Positions 1 to 9,706 of a DNA stretch of 64,000 nt are shown here, piece by piece; position 1 is the first letter of the stretch; each line of letters begins with the position of its first letter. Made by a program: the position numbers and the translations under genes. The notes under the pieces are model-generated. The model made no database searches and was not told where the DNA came from. It saw only the letters and a list, made by a program, of their open reading frames with translations. The stretch is from Endomicrobium sp. (GTDB taxonomy: Bacteria > Elusimicrobiota > Endomicrobiia > Endomicrobiales > Endomicrobiaceae), in assembly GCA_031273925.1 (NCBI GenBank), contig JAISQW010000004.1, forward strand, positions 1 through 64,000. The letters are read 5' to 3'.

Positions 1-102
1 GAATTAATAATGCCGATAGCTATGGAGGAGCAATTAAGATTTGCGATTAGAGAAGGTAGCAGAACTGTTGGTTCAGGAATTGTAACTGAAATTTTAGATT
101 AA
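1..102 (+). CDS. tuf: Elongation factor Tu, C-terminal end (5' truncated by window)
   Basis: Frame 1 reads [33 protein letters not shown], the EF-Tu C-terminus; directly upstream of rpsJ as in many bacteria. Confidence 0.93.
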   Translation, partial: ELIMPIAMEEQLRFAIREGSRTVGSGIVTEILD

Positions 103-163
103 TTAAGAAATATTTTATACAATAAAGAAATTAGTTAGAAAATTAAATAAGGTTAATTATTAT

Positions 164-490
164 ATGGTAAATGAGAAAGCAGTTATCACACAACGTTTAA
201 GAATTAAATTACGAGCATATGATCATAAAATGTTAGATGATTCAATTGCTAAAATAATAAATACAGCAAAACGTACTGGAGCTACTATAACTGGGCCAAT
301 ACTTTTGCCAACTATTAAAAAAAAATATACCGTTAATAAATCTGTTCACACAGACAAAAAATCTCGTGAACAGTTTGAAATGAGAATTCATAAAAGATTG
401 ATTGATATTCGTGATCCATCTTCAAAAACTATTGAAGAATTAACAAAACTAGATTTACCTGTTGGTGTTGATATTGAAATAAAAATGTAA
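164..490 (+). CDS. rpsJ: 30S ribosomal protein S10
   Basis: [16 protein letters not shown]...GPILLPT motifs; first gene of S10 operon. Confidence 0.97.
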   Translation: MVNEKAVITQRLRIKLRAYDHKMLDDSIAKIINTAKRTGATITGPILLPTIKKKYTVNKSVHTDKKSREQFEMRIHKRLIDIRDPSSKTIEELTKLDLPVGVDIEIKM

Positions 491-526
491 TCTTAATGAT
501 TAACAAAGTAAAAAAAAAGAGGTTTT

Positions 527-1186
527 GTGTTGAAATTTATAATTGGCGAAAAAATTGGTATGACACAAATTTTCGATGTTAGTGGTAGTGTTATTCCTGT
601 AACAATAGTGAAAGCAGGTCCTTGTATTGTTACTGCTATGCGTACAGTTGAAAAAGATAATTATTGTGCTGTTCAACTTGCTTTTGGTGATATAAAAGAA
701 AAAAAACTCAATAAGTCCATTATTGGATTTTTCAAAAAAAATAATCTTCCTTTCAAAAAAAATATTCGTGAATTTAAAATTCCATTTTCTGAAATTAAAA
801 AGTTTTTGATAGGTCAAGAAATAAAAGTAGATATATTTAACATTGGAGATTACGTTGATGTTTGTGCTTTATCAAAAGGTAAAGGATACGCTGGTGTTAT
901 TAAAAGACATAATTTTAGTATGCAACCTAAAACTCATGGACAATCTGATAAAACTCGTGCTAGAGGATCAAGTGGTGGTCAGGGGCCTCAAAGGGTTTTT
1001 AAGGGCATGAAAATGGCTGGACATCTTGGTAATAAATATGTTACAATACAAAAGTTGCGTGTTGTGAAGGTATTTTTAGAACAAAATATTTTATTGATTA
1101 AAGGTGCGGTTCCTTCGGTCAATACTGGACTTTTGTTAATAAGTTCCACAATTAAAAATTTCAAAAATTTTAAAGTACTAAAGTAA
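527..1186 (+). CDS. rplC: 50S ribosomal protein L3 (GTG start)
   Basis: IGEKIGMTQIF and KTHGQSDKTRARGSSGGQGPQRVFKGMKMAGHLGN; synteny. Confidence 0.97.
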   Translation: MLKFIIGEKIGMTQIFDVSGSVIPVTIVKAGPCIVTAMRTVEKDNYCAVQLAFGDIKEKKLNKSIIGFFKKNNLPFKKNIREFKIPFSEIKKFLIGQEIKVDIFNIGDYVDVCALSKGKGYAGVIKRHNFSMQPKTHGQSDKTRARGSSGGQGPQRVFKGMKMAGHLGNKYVTIQKLRVVKVFLEQNILLIKGAVPSVNTGLLLISSTIKNFKNFKVLK

Positions 1187-1208
1187 TTATTACAAATAGA
1201 GATAAAAT

Positions 1209-1850
1209 ATGAATCTTGAAACAATAGTTTATAATGTAAATGGATTTGAAAGTGGAAAAATGAAACTTCCAATTTTATTTAATACTAAGATTTCGGATGT
1301 ACTTTTACATGAAGTTGTAGTAGCATATTTAAATAATAAAAGGTCAGGTACACATAAAACAAAGTCAAGAGGTGAAGTTTCTTTTTCTGGTGCTAAACCA
1401 TGGAAACAGAAAGGAACTGGTAATGCTCGTGCTGGTCAAAGAAATTCTCCTTTATGGAGAAAAGGTGGCGTTGTTTTTGGGCCTAAGCCTAAAAGCTATT
1501 ATATAAAAATATCTAAACGAAAAAAAAGAATATCTTTAAATATGGCTCTTACTTTACAATTTCAAAAAAAAAACATTATTGTTATTGATTCAATAAGTAT
1601 TGATTCTGCAAAAACAAAAAAAGTTGCAAACCTTTTAAAAAATTTAAAGATTATAAATAATAAAGTTATTTTTATGATATCGCTTAATGATTCTAATTTG
1701 AGATTGGCATCAAGAAATATCAAAAATGTGATAATTGAAAATGCAAAAAACATAAATACTTATCAAGTGCTTTTGGCAGATAAATTAGTTACTACACAAG
1801 AAGCAATTGATTTAATAAATAAAAGACAATCTAGTATAGAAATAAAATGA
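1209..1850 (+). CDS. rplD: 50S ribosomal protein L4
   Basis: KTKSRGEVSFSGAKPWKQKGTGNARAGQRNSPLWRKGGVVFGPKP; synteny. Confidence 0.97.
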   Translation: MNLETIVYNVNGFESGKMKLPILFNTKISDVLLHEVVVAYLNNKRSGTHKTKSRGEVSFSGAKPWKQKGTGNARAGQRNSPLWRKGGVVFGPKPKSYYIKISKRKKRISLNMALTLQFQKKNIIVIDSISIDSAKTKKVANLLKNLKIINNKVIFMISLNDSNLRLASRNIKNVIIENAKNINTYQVLLADKLVTTQEAIDLINKRQSSIEIK

Positions 1851-2125
1851 ATATAAAAAATATTTTAAAAAAATTAATAGTTTCAGAAAAAGCGTCTATT
1901 ATGAAAAAAAATGATAACAAATATACATTTGTTGTTCATAAAAACGCTAATAAATTTCATATTAAACAAGCTATTAAAGATTCATTTAATGTGGAAGTTA
2001 GCAACGTTCGTATTTTAAATTATTCAGGTAAAATAAAAAGAATAGGTATTTATTCTGGATATAAAAGTAATTGGAAGAAGGCAATAATAAAACTTAATAA
2101 AGGTCAAGAGATTCATTTTAATTGA
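1847..2125 (+). CDS. rplW: 50S ribosomal protein L23
   Basis: ILKKLIVSEKASIMKK...KYTFVVHKNANKFHIKQAI; synteny. Confidence 0.95.
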   Translation: MNIKNILKKLIVSEKASIMKKNDNKYTFVVHKNANKFHIKQAIKDSFNVEVSNVRILNYSGKIKRIGIYSGYKSNWKKAIIKLNKGQEIHFN

Positions 2126-2188
2126 CAAAAAGTAAATTTCTATTGTAAAAAGGTTTTATTATTAGTTTATTAATAGGGAAGTATAATA

Positions 2189-3019
2189 ATGTCAATTAAG
2201 GTTTTTAGGCCATATACACAATCAAGACGTCAAATGTCTGTTTCCAATTTTTCAGATATAACAAAGAAAAAACCAGAAAAGTCTTTAATAAAACCTTTAA
2301 AAAAAAAGGGTGGTCGTAATAATACAGGTAAAATAATGGTTCGTTTTAGGGGTGGTGGTAGTAAAAGATTTCATAGAATTATAGATTTTAAAAGAAATAA
2401 GTTTGATATCTTAGCAAAAGTTATAGCTATTGAATATGATCCTGGCAGATCAAGTAGAATAGCTCTTTTAAAATATGAAGATGGTGAAAAGAGATATATA
2501 ATACAACCTTTAGGTGTAAATATTGGAGATTCTTTATTGTCTGGTCCAAATGCTGATATAAAATCTGGTAATTCTCTCCCGCTTATAAATATTCCTATAG
2601 GTACTTTTATACACAATTTAGAATTATCGACTGGTAAGGGTGGGCAGTTGGTTCGTTCGGCTGGAACAGCAGCCCAAATTCTTTCTAAAGATGCTAATTA
2701 TGCTCGTATAAGAATGCCTTCAAATGAAATAAGGTTAGTACGTGTGAATTGTTATGCAACAATTGGGCAGGTTGGTAATTTAGATCACGAAAATATAATA
2801 CTAGGGTCAGCAGGAAGGAATCGTCACATTGGCAGAAAATCTCATGTTAGAGGAACAGCCATGAATGCAGTTGACCATCCTCATGGAGGTGGTAGAGGAA
2901 GGTCTAAAGGAAATAATCAACCTAGAAGTCCATGGAATCAGCCATCAAAAGGATTTAAGACGAGATCTAAAAAAATTTGGGATTGGATGATATTAAGTTA
3001 TCGTAATGAATCTAAATAG
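2189..3019 (+). CDS. rplB: 50S ribosomal protein L2
   Basis: RGTAMNAVDHPHGGGRGRSKGNNQPRSPW signature. Confidence 0.98.
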   Translation: MSIKVFRPYTQSRRQMSVSNFSDITKKKPEKSLIKPLKKKGGRNNTGKIMVRFRGGGSKRFHRIIDFKRNKFDILAKVIAIEYDPGRSSRIALLKYEDGEKRYIIQPLGVNIGDSLLSGPNADIKSGNSLPLINIPIGTFIHNLELSTGKGGQLVRSAGTAAQILSKDANYARIRMPSNEIRLVRVNCYATIGQVGNLDHENIILGSAGRNRHIGRKSHVRGTAMNAVDHPHGGGRGRSKGNNQPRSPWNQPSKGFKTRSKKIWDWMILSYRNESK

Positions 3020-3041
3020 TAATTTTTAGGAGTTTATTATT

Positions 3042-3326
3042 ATGAGTCGTTCTATAAAAAAAGGTCCTTATGTAGATGAAAAACTTTTAAAAAAAATTAA
3101 AAAATTAAATGAATCAATGGAAAAAAAGATAGTTAAAACATGGGCAAGATCTAGTGTAATAACACCAGATTTCGTAGGTCATACATTAGCTATACATAAT
3201 GGCAGAAAATTTATTCCTGTATTTATCACTGAACAAATGGTTGGGCATAAATTGGGTGAATTTGCTTTAACAAGAACTTTTAGAAGTCATGGTGGAATGG
3301 TTACAAAATCACAAGAAATTTCTTAA
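3042..3326 (+). CDS. rpsS: 30S ribosomal protein S19
   Basis: [18 protein letters not shown]...[19 protein letters not shown]. Confidence 0.98.
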   Translation: MSRSIKKGPYVDEKLLKKIKKLNESMEKKIVKTWARSSVITPDFVGHTLAIHNGRKFIPVFITEQMVGHKLGEFALTRTFRSHGGMVTKSQEIS

Positions 3327-3388
3327 TTTCAATTTTGTTGTTAATGAAAGAATTATGTAAATAAAAATAAAAATATTAAGGTAAAAGT

Positions 3389-3718
3389 ATGGAAGCTAGG
3401 GCAACAGTTAAATTCGTAAGGCATACATCTAGAAAAATAAACCAGATTCTTATGCTTATTAGAGCTAAAAAGGTTGAAGTAGCATTTGGAATTCTCTCTT
3501 TTATTCATAAATCAGCTTCATTATGCGTTAACAAAGTTTTAAAAAGTGCTGTTGCAAATGCTGGCAAATTAGAGAATTTTTCAAATCTTAAAATAAAATC
3601 AGCATGGGTTGGAAACGGACGCACTTTGAAAAGAATGCGAGCTGGTCCAATGGGTAGAAGTATGCCTATAAAAAAAAGAACATCACATTTAACAATAGTT
3701 GTTACAGATGAAAATTAA
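3389..3718 (+). CDS. rplV: 50S ribosomal protein L22
   Basis: ARATVKFVRHTSRKINQILMLIR...RTLKRMRAGPMGRSMPIKKRTSHLTIVV. Confidence 0.97.
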   Translation: MEARATVKFVRHTSRKINQILMLIRAKKVEVAFGILSFIHKSASLCVNKVLKSAVANAGKLENFSNLKIKSAWVGNGRTLKRMRAGPMGRSMPIKKRTSHLTIVVTDEN

Positions 3719-3823
3719 TGTGCTATTGTTACTATTTTATATATAAAAATATGTAAACATTTTAAAATTAAGAAAAAATGTTATAGAATAAAATATATTT
3801 TTTTTAAATAGATAAGGAGAAAT

Positions 3824-4510
3824 ATGGGTCATAAAGTACATCCAAAAAGTGTAAGATTGGGATATATTTCAGATTGGGAATCAAAATGGTTTAATTTAAA
3901 AGAGATGCCAAATTTTATAGAAGAAGATTATCGTGTTAGGGTTTATTTAAAAAATAAACTTAAGTTAGCATTAGTGTCAAGAATTGTTATTGAAAGATCA
4001 GGTAAATATTTGCGTATAAATGTTCATACAGCTCGTCCCGGTGTTGTAATTGGTAAGAGTGGACAAGGGATTGATAATCTAAAAAAAGAAATAGAATTTT
4101 TAACAAATAAAAAAAGTTTTATTAATGTTATAGAAGTAAAAAAGCCAGAAATTGATGCTCGTCTTGCAGCTGAAAGTATTGCTTTACAGTTGGAAAAAAA
4201 AATTAATTTTAGAAGAGCGATGAAAAAAACAATTGAAAAAGCAATGATAGCTGGTGCCAATGGAATAAAGGTTATGGTTTCTGGTAGACTTGGTGGTGCA
4301 GAAATAGCAAGGACTGAATGGCTTAAAGAAGGAAGAGTTCCATTACAAACTTTTAGAGCAGATATAGATTATGGTTTTGTTGAAGCTTCTACAACTATGG
4401 GTCAAATTGGTGTTAAGGTTTGGATATTTAAAAAAGAATTTTTTAAAAAAACATCGAAAGAATTATTTGAAGAAGTAAAACTTATGGATTTAACAAAATC
4501 AGTTAACTAG
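3824..4510 (+). CDS. rpsC: 30S ribosomal protein S3
   Basis: MGHKVHPKSVRLGYISDWESKWF, KH domain RPGVVIGKSGQGID, GRLGGAEIARTEW. Confidence 0.98.
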   Translation: MGHKVHPKSVRLGYISDWESKWFNLKEMPNFIEEDYRVRVYLKNKLKLALVSRIVIERSGKYLRINVHTARPGVVIGKSGQGIDNLKKEIEFLTNKKSFINVIEVKKPEIDARLAAESIALQLEKKINFRRAMKKTIEKAMIAGANGIKVMVSGRLGGAEIARTEWLKEGRVPLQTFRADIDYGFVEASTTMGQIGVKVWIFKKEFFKKTSKELFEEVKLMDLTKSVN

Positions 4511-4586
4511 TACATCAAATAAAGTTTGCTCGTAAGTATGGATTGTATTATATAAACTTGAATAAGTATATAAAAGGTAAAAATAT

Positions 4587-5000
4587 ATGTTAATGCCAAA
4601 AAAAGTTAAATATAGAAAGATACATAGAGGAAGAATGAAGGGAAAAGCTAAGAGAGGTACTTGTTTAGCTTTTGGCAAATACGGTATTCAAGCACTTGAA
4701 CCTGTATGGTTAAGTAACAATCAAATAGAAGCTGCACGTATAGTACTTTCGAGATCTATAAGAAAAGGTGGTAAGATTTGGATTAGAGTTTTTCCTGATA
4801 AACCGATTACTAAAAAACCCGCTGAAACTAGGATGGGTAAAGGTAAGGGCGATCCTCAATTTTGGGTGGCAGTTGTAAAACCTGGACGAATACTATTTGA
4901 AATAGAAGGTATATCAGAAATTGAAGCAAAAAAAGCTTTTATTCTTGCTTCAAATAAACTTCCCATACACACAAAATTTTTGATCAGAGAAAATATTTAA
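4587..5000 (+). CDS. rplP: 50S ribosomal protein L16
   Basis: [24 protein letters not shown]...[24 protein letters not shown]. Confidence 0.98.
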   Translation: MLMPKKVKYRKIHRGRMKGKAKRGTCLAFGKYGIQALEPVWLSNNQIEAARIVLSRSIRKGGKIWIRVFPDKPITKKPAETRMGKGKGDPQFWVAVVKPGRILFEIEGISEIEAKKAFILASNKLPIHTKFLIRENI

Positions 5001-5002
5001 TA

Positions 5003-5212
5003 ATGAAAAAGAATGATTTTAATGCAATAAAAGATATATCAGTGGATGAACTTAGTATGAAACTTAAAGAATTACAGGAAAAACTTTTTAAGTTAAAACT
5101 TCATCATTCGATTGGTAATTTAAAAAATCCTATGGAAATAAGAAAAACAAAAAGAAGTATAGCAAAAATAAAAACAATTATTTTTATAAAGATACATAGA
5201 GTGAATGTTTAA
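5003..5212 (+). CDS. rpmC: 50S ribosomal protein L29
   Basis: LKELQEKLFKLKLHHSIGNLKNPMEIRKTKRSIAKIKT; synteny. Confidence 0.95.
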   Translation: MKKNDFNAIKDISVDELSMKLKELQEKLFKLKLHHSIGNLKNPMEIRKTKRSIAKIKTIIFIKIHRVNV

Positions 5213-5237
5213 TAAAAAAGGCAATAAGTGAGGAAAA

Positions 5238-5483
5238 ATGATAGAACGTAGAAAACGTAAATATCGTGTAGGAGTAGTTGTTGGAGATAAATGTGATAAA
5301 ACAAGGATAGTTTCTGTTGAAAGAACGCATAGGCATCCTTTATATGGACGTATATCACGTATTAAAAGCAAAGTTGTTGTACACGATGAAAAAAATATTT
5401 CTCATGTTGGTAATATGGTTAAAATATTAGAGTCTAGACCTTTATCAAAAACAAAAAGATGGATATTAATTAAAATTTTATAA
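5238..5483 (+). CDS. rpsQ: 30S ribosomal protein S17
   Basis: KYRVGVVVGDKCDKTRIVSVERTHRHPLYGRI; synteny. Confidence 0.96.
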   Translation: MIERRKRKYRVGVVVGDKCDKTRIVSVERTHRHPLYGRISRIKSKVVVHDEKNISHVGNMVKILESRPLSKTKRWILIKIL

Positions 5484-5549
5484 ATATCCTATTTGTTATA
5501 TTGTTCTTATCAAAAATTAGTAAATAAAATTTAAAAGGAAATATATAAA

Positions 5550-5918
5550 ATGATTCAAGAGAGGACTATTTTAAATGTAGTTGATAATTCTGGTGCCAAA
5601 AAGATACGTTGTTTTAGGGTTACAAAAGGATTAAGACGTCGTTATGCTAGTATTGGTGATATAATTCATGCATCTGTACAACATGCATTACCCCATTCAA
5701 ATATTAAAAAGGGTGATATTGTTAAGGCTGTAGTAGTACGCACAGTGAAAGAAGTTAGACGTAAAGATGGTACTTATATTAAATTTGATGATAATGCAGC
5801 TGTTATTGTTAATGAAAATGGTGAACCTGTTGGAACTCGTATTTTTGGACCAATTGCCAGAGAACTTAGAGAAAAGAATTATTTAAAAATAATTTCTTTA
5901 GCACCAGAAGTGGTATAG
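5550..5918 (+). CDS. rplN: 50S ribosomal protein L14
   Basis: [24 protein letters not shown]...[28 protein letters not shown]. Confidence 0.98.
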   Translation: MIQERTILNVVDNSGAKKIRCFRVTKGLRRRYASIGDIIHASVQHALPHSNIKKGDIVKAVVVRTVKEVRRKDGTYIKFDDNAAVIVNENGEPVGTRIFGPIARELREKNYLKIISLAPEVV

Positions 5919-5983
5919 AGATGTTTATCTATCATTAAATAGTAATTTTTAAAAAAAATAATAAAAAATAGGAAACTAAATAA

Positions 5984-6295
5984 ATGTTTAACATTAAAAT
6001 GAAAGATGAAGTTATGGTTTTAGTAGGTAAAGATAAAGGCAAAAAAGGAGAAGTAATTGGCGTTTTTAAGAATAAAAATAAGATTGTTGTTTCAAATATA
6101 AATTTTATTAAAAGACATATTAAACCAACTCGTGAGTATTCAGGTGGAATTAAAGAAATTGAAGCCCCTATTTCTGTTAGTAATGTTATGCTTATATGTA
6201 AAAAATGTGATCGTGTTTTTAGGCCAAAATTTGATAAACTTTATAATGGTAAAAAAATTAGATTGTGTCGTAAATGTGGAGAAATAGTTATGTAG
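5984..6295 (+). CDS. rplX: 50S ribosomal protein L24, with two CxxC pairs
   Basis: MKDEVMVLVGKDKGKKGEVIGVF (KOW); C-terminal CKKCDR...CRKCGE. Confidence 0.96.
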   Translation: MFNIKMKDEVMVLVGKDKGKKGEVIGVFKNKNKIVVSNINFIKRHIKPTREYSGGIKEIEAPISVSNVMLICKKCDRVFRPKFDKLYNGKKIRLCRKCGEIVM

Positions 6296-6372
6296 AATTT
6301 TTGAATTTGCTTTGTTTCCATAATTTTGATACTATAAACCGTTGTTAATTAGAAAGTAGAGAAGGGTATTGT

Positions 6373-6978
6373 ATGATAATTGATAGTGAATGTGCAATGA
6401 AAGAATATAGGTCGCGTCTAAAGTGTTTTTATTTAGAAAATATAGTTCGTGATCTTAAAAAGCGTTTTAATTTTAAAAATATACATCAAATTCCACGGCT
6501 TGATAAAATTGTTATAAATATGGGAATAAGTGAAGCAAAAGAAAATATTAAAGTTTTAGATATTGCAGTATTAGAACTTGCAGCTATCACTGGACAAAAA
6601 CCTGTGATATGTCGTGCAAAACATTCTATTTCAAATTTTAAAATTCGTAAAGGAATGCCGATAGGTATTAAAGTAACTCTTAGAAATGTCAGAATGTATG
6701 AATTTTTAGATAGATTTATTAACATTGCTATTCCGCGTATAAGAGATTTTAGAGGAATTAGCAGTAGTTGTTTTGATGGTCGTGGTAATTTTAATATTGG
6801 TTTAATTGAACAGTATATTTTCTCTGAAGTTGATATTGAAAAGTCAGATAAAGCTAGAGGTATGAATGTAAGTATAGTAACTACAGCTAAAGAAGATGGT
6901 ATTGCAATGGCATTATTAGAAAGTTTTGGAATGCCATTTAAAAAGAATAACAATATAAGTTATTATAAAAAAAAGTGA
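6373..6978 (+). CDS. rplE: 50S ribosomal protein L5 (alternative start 6397)
   Basis: [25 protein letters not shown]-type RBS before 6373. Confidence 0.96.
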   Translation: MIIDSECAMKEYRSRLKCFYLENIVRDLKKRFNFKNIHQIPRLDKIVINMGISEAKENIKVLDIAVLELAAITGQKPVICRAKHSISNFKIRKGMPIGIKVTLRNVRMYEFLDRFINIAIPRIRDFRGISSSCFDGRGNFNIGLIEQYIFSEVDIEKSDKARGMNVSIVTTAKEDGIAMALLESFGMPFKKNNNISYYKKK

Positions 6979-6991
6979 AAGGTGTTTTTTT

Positions 6992-7177
6992 ATGGCAACA
7001 ATTTCTGCTGTAGCAAAAATGCGCAAATCGCAAAAATTTGCTACTAGACGTAGAAATAGGTGTAGGTTATGCGGAAGATCAAGAGGATTTTATAGGGATT
7101 TTGGAATTTGTAGGATATGTTTGCGTAATTTAGCACGTAATGGTGAAATTCCTGGTGTTACAAAATCAAGTTGGTAA
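6992..7177 (+). CDS. rpsN: 30S ribosomal protein S14, zinc-binding short form
   Basis: 61 aa with [25 protein letters not shown]. Confidence 0.97.
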   Translation: MATISAVAKMRKSQKFATRRRNRCRLCGRSRGFYRDFGICRICLRNLARNGEIPGVTKSSW

Positions 7178-7200
7178 TAAAATTTTAAAGAAGGTATAAT

Positions 7201-7605
7201 ATGGGTGTAATTATGGATCCAATTTCAGATATGTTTGTACGTATTAGAAATGCTGCTATGAAATTTCATGAAAAAGTTGATATGCCATCTTCAAAAATAA
7301 AAATAGCAATAACTAAAATTTTTAAAGAAGAAGGTTATATTTTGGATTATAAGAATATTAATATTAATGGTCAAAATATTTTAAGAATTTACCTTAAATA
7401 TATAACTGATAGCAAAAAAAATGTCATTTGTGGTATAAAAAGAATTTCAAAATCTAGTTTAAGAATATATAGTGGGTATAAAAGCATACCTAAAACGGTT
7501 GGTGGTTTAGGGGTTACTATTATTTCTACTTCTAAAGGTTTAATGACTGATAAACAGTCAAGAAATAAAAAAATTGGTGGAGAAGTAATAGGTTGTATTT
7601 GGTAG
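7201..7605 (+). CDS. rpsH: 30S ribosomal protein S8
   Basis: MDPISDMFVRIRNAAM...TSKGLMTDKQSRNKKIGGEVIGCIW. Confidence 0.97.
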   Translation: MGVIMDPISDMFVRIRNAAMKFHEKVDMPSSKIKIAITKIFKEEGYILDYKNININGQNILRIYLKYITDSKKNVICGIKRISKSSLRIYSGYKSIPKTVGGLGVTIISTSKGLMTDKQSRNKKIGGEVIGCIW

Positions 7606-7648
7606 AATGTATATATTATTAAGAGTTTCTATATTGTGGGGATAAAAA

Positions 7649-8224
7649 ATGAGTCGTTTGAGTAAAAAGCCAATTTCTGTTTCAAGGAATATCAATTCAA
7701 CTTTTAAAAATGGAATTTTTGAAGTAAATGGTCCAAATGGAAAACTTTCATTAGTTATTAATAGTAAAATAACTATAAAAATTTGTGATTTTAATATTTT
7801 TGTTGAAGCTTTAGAGGAATCTCGAAAGTCTAATGTTTTACGTGGGCTTACAAGAGGACTTATTGTCAATATGATAAAAGGTGTTGAACATAGTTTTAAA
7901 AAGGAACTTGAAGTCGTAGGGCTTGGATATAAAGTAAATATAGAAAATAACGAAAATGGTTTTAAAAAACTGGTATTGTCTGTTGGTTTTTCTCATTTAG
8001 TAAATCTTTGTATACCGTATGATATAAAAGTTAATACAAATATTATGGCAAATAAAAATACTATAATTACTGTAGTTGGAATTGATAAGTACAAAGTAGG
8101 AGCATTTGCTGCACAAATTAGATTAGTAAAACCACCAGAACCTTATAAAGGCTTTGGCATAAGGTATCTCACTGAAAATATATTAAGAAAAGCAGGTAAA
8201 GCTGCTGCAAGTATGAAAAAATAA
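7649..8224 (+). CDS. rplF: 50S ribosomal protein L6
   Basis: MSRLSKKPISV...PPEPYKGFGIRYLTENILRKAGKA. Confidence 0.97.
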   Translation: MSRLSKKPISVSRNINSTFKNGIFEVNGPNGKLSLVINSKITIKICDFNIFVEALEESRKSNVLRGLTRGLIVNMIKGVEHSFKKELEVVGLGYKVNIENNENGFKKLVLSVGFSHLVNLCIPYDIKVNTNIMANKNTIITVVGIDKYKVGAFAAQIRLVKPPEPYKGFGIRYLTENILRKAGKAAASMKK

Positions 8225-8277
8225 TCTATGTTATTTTTATCTTTCGTATTTGTATAATTTTTATATTTAATTATAAT

Positions 8278-8640
8278 ATGAAAAATTCAAATAAAAGATT
8301 TAAATGTCGTGTAAAAAGAGTTAGAAACAAAATTTGTGGAACATCAGATAGACCACGTTTATGTGTTTATCGTGGATGTAATCATGTTTATGCACAGATA
8401 ATTGATGACACAAAAGGCATTACTATTGTATCATCGTCAACTTTATCTCGTTATTTTAAAAATAAATCAAATAACTTGAATAATGGCACTAATATTATCG
8501 AATATGTAGGTAATTTTATAGCAAAAGAGGCATTAAAAAAAGGTATAAAAAAAGTGGTTTTTGATCGTAGAGGATATAAATATATTGGTAAAATTAAAAT
8601 TCTTGCCGATGCTGTGAGAAAAAATGGACTAAAATTTTAA
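8278..8640 (+). CDS. rplR: 50S ribosomal protein L18
   Basis: RPRLCVYRGCNHVYAQIIDD...VVFDRRGYKYIGKIKILADAVRKNGLKF. Confidence 0.96.
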   Translation: MKNSNKRFKCRVKRVRNKICGTSDRPRLCVYRGCNHVYAQIIDDTKGITIVSSSTLSRYFKNKSNNLNNGTNIIEYVGNFIAKEALKKGIKKVVFDRRGYKYIGKIKILADAVRKNGLKF

Positions 8641-8721
8641 TTTATTGTTGTTATTTTTTTTTAAAAAAAATAAATATTGAAATTATTAATAAATGATCTC
8701 TGTTGTGGGAGGATGGTATTT

Positions 8722-9207
8722 GTGAGCGGATTATGGAAGAAAAATAGTGGGCTAAAAGAGATAGTAGTTGCTATTAATAGAGTTGCAAAAGTTGTAAAGG
8801 GAGGTAAAAGATTTTCTTTTAATGCTTTAGTGGTAGTGGGGAATGGTATCGGTAAAGTTGGATGTGGCCTTGGTAAGGCTAATGAGGTGCAAGTTGCAAT
8901 TAATAAAGGTATTGTACGAGCTTTAAAATCAATGATTTTAATTCAACTTGAAGGCGATACTATACCACATGAGATAATTGGTATTTTTGGTGCTGGTAAA
9001 GTTTTTTTAAAACCAGCAGCACCTGGGACAGGTCTTATAGCTGGTGGATCTGTAAAAGCAGTTCTTAATGTTGTTGGAATAAAAGATATTCTTACAAAAT
9101 CTATGCGTTCATCAAACCCATTTAATGTGGTTTATGCAACAATCGATGCTCTTAAAAATCTTCGTTCAAAAAATGAAATTATTAAAATTAGGGGGAGTAA
9201 TATATAA
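8722..9207 (+). CDS. rpsE: 30S ribosomal protein S5 (GTG start chosen)
   Basis: Listed ORF starts at 8677 but GGGAGG at 8707-8712 precedes GTG 8722; [41 protein letters not shown]. Confidence 0.94.
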   Translation: MSGLWKKNSGLKEIVVAINRVAKVVKGGKRFSFNALVVVGNGIGKVGCGLGKANEVQVAINKGIVRALKSMILIQLEGDTIPHEIIGIFGAGKVFLKPAAPGTGLIAGGSVKAVLNVVGIKDILTKSMRSSNPFNVVYATIDALKNLRSKNEIIKIRGSNI

Positions 9208-9210
9208 TAT

Positions 9211-9669
9211 ATGATTGTAGGTTTAAATAATTTACATCCAGCAAAAGGTTCAAAACATAGGAAAAAGATTGTAGGACGTGGTGTAGGATCTGGCCACGGA
9301 CGTACATCTACGCGTGGTTCTAAAGGACAAAAATCTCGTACAGGTGATGGATCAAAAAAAGTAGGATTTGAAGGTGGTCAAACTCCTATTTTTAGAAGGG
9401 TACCAAAGCGTGGATTTAGCAATAGGCGTTTTTGTAAAAAAAAATATAAAATTATCAATGTTGGTAGTCTTAATAATTTTAATGTTGATTCTGAAATTAC
9501 TAATTCAGTATTAAAAAAAGCAGGATTTATCAAAAAAAATGATAATGTTAAGATTTTAGGAACAGGAAATATTGATAAAGCCTTAATAATTAAAGTTACA
9601 GCTTTTTCTAAGTCTGCGATTCGTAAAATTAAGGCTGCTGGAGGAGAAGCAGTAGTTGTTGGTAAATAA
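9211..9669 (+). CDS. rplO: 50S ribosomal protein L15
   Basis: [42 protein letters not shown]. Confidence 0.97.
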   Translation: MIVGLNNLHPAKGSKHRKKIVGRGVGSGHGRTSTRGSKGQKSRTGDGSKKVGFEGGQTPIFRRVPKRGFSNRRFCKKKYKIINVGSLNNFNVDSEITNSVLKKAGFIKKNDNVKILGTGNIDKALIIKVTAFSKSAIRKIKAAGGEAVVVGK

Positions 9670-9706
9670 TGATAAATAAATTGATAAACTATAAATAATA
9701 GAATAT

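Noticed and set aside
500-817. Minus-strand ORFs in the track antisense to core genes (e.g. 500-817, 6486-6953, 16679-17161, 50970-51488, 51783-52382)
   Set aside because: Each overlaps a clearly conserved plus-strand gene; translations are low-complexity or hydrophobic and match no family I recognise. Best explained as shadow frames of AT-rich coding sequence.
8641-8676. A/T palindromes such as ATTTTTTTTTAAAAAAAAT (near 8653) and TAAAAAAAATTATTTTTTTA (near 25170) as terminators
   Set aside because: Pure A/T inverted repeats are expected by chance at this composition; thermodynamically weak and lacking a GC stem.
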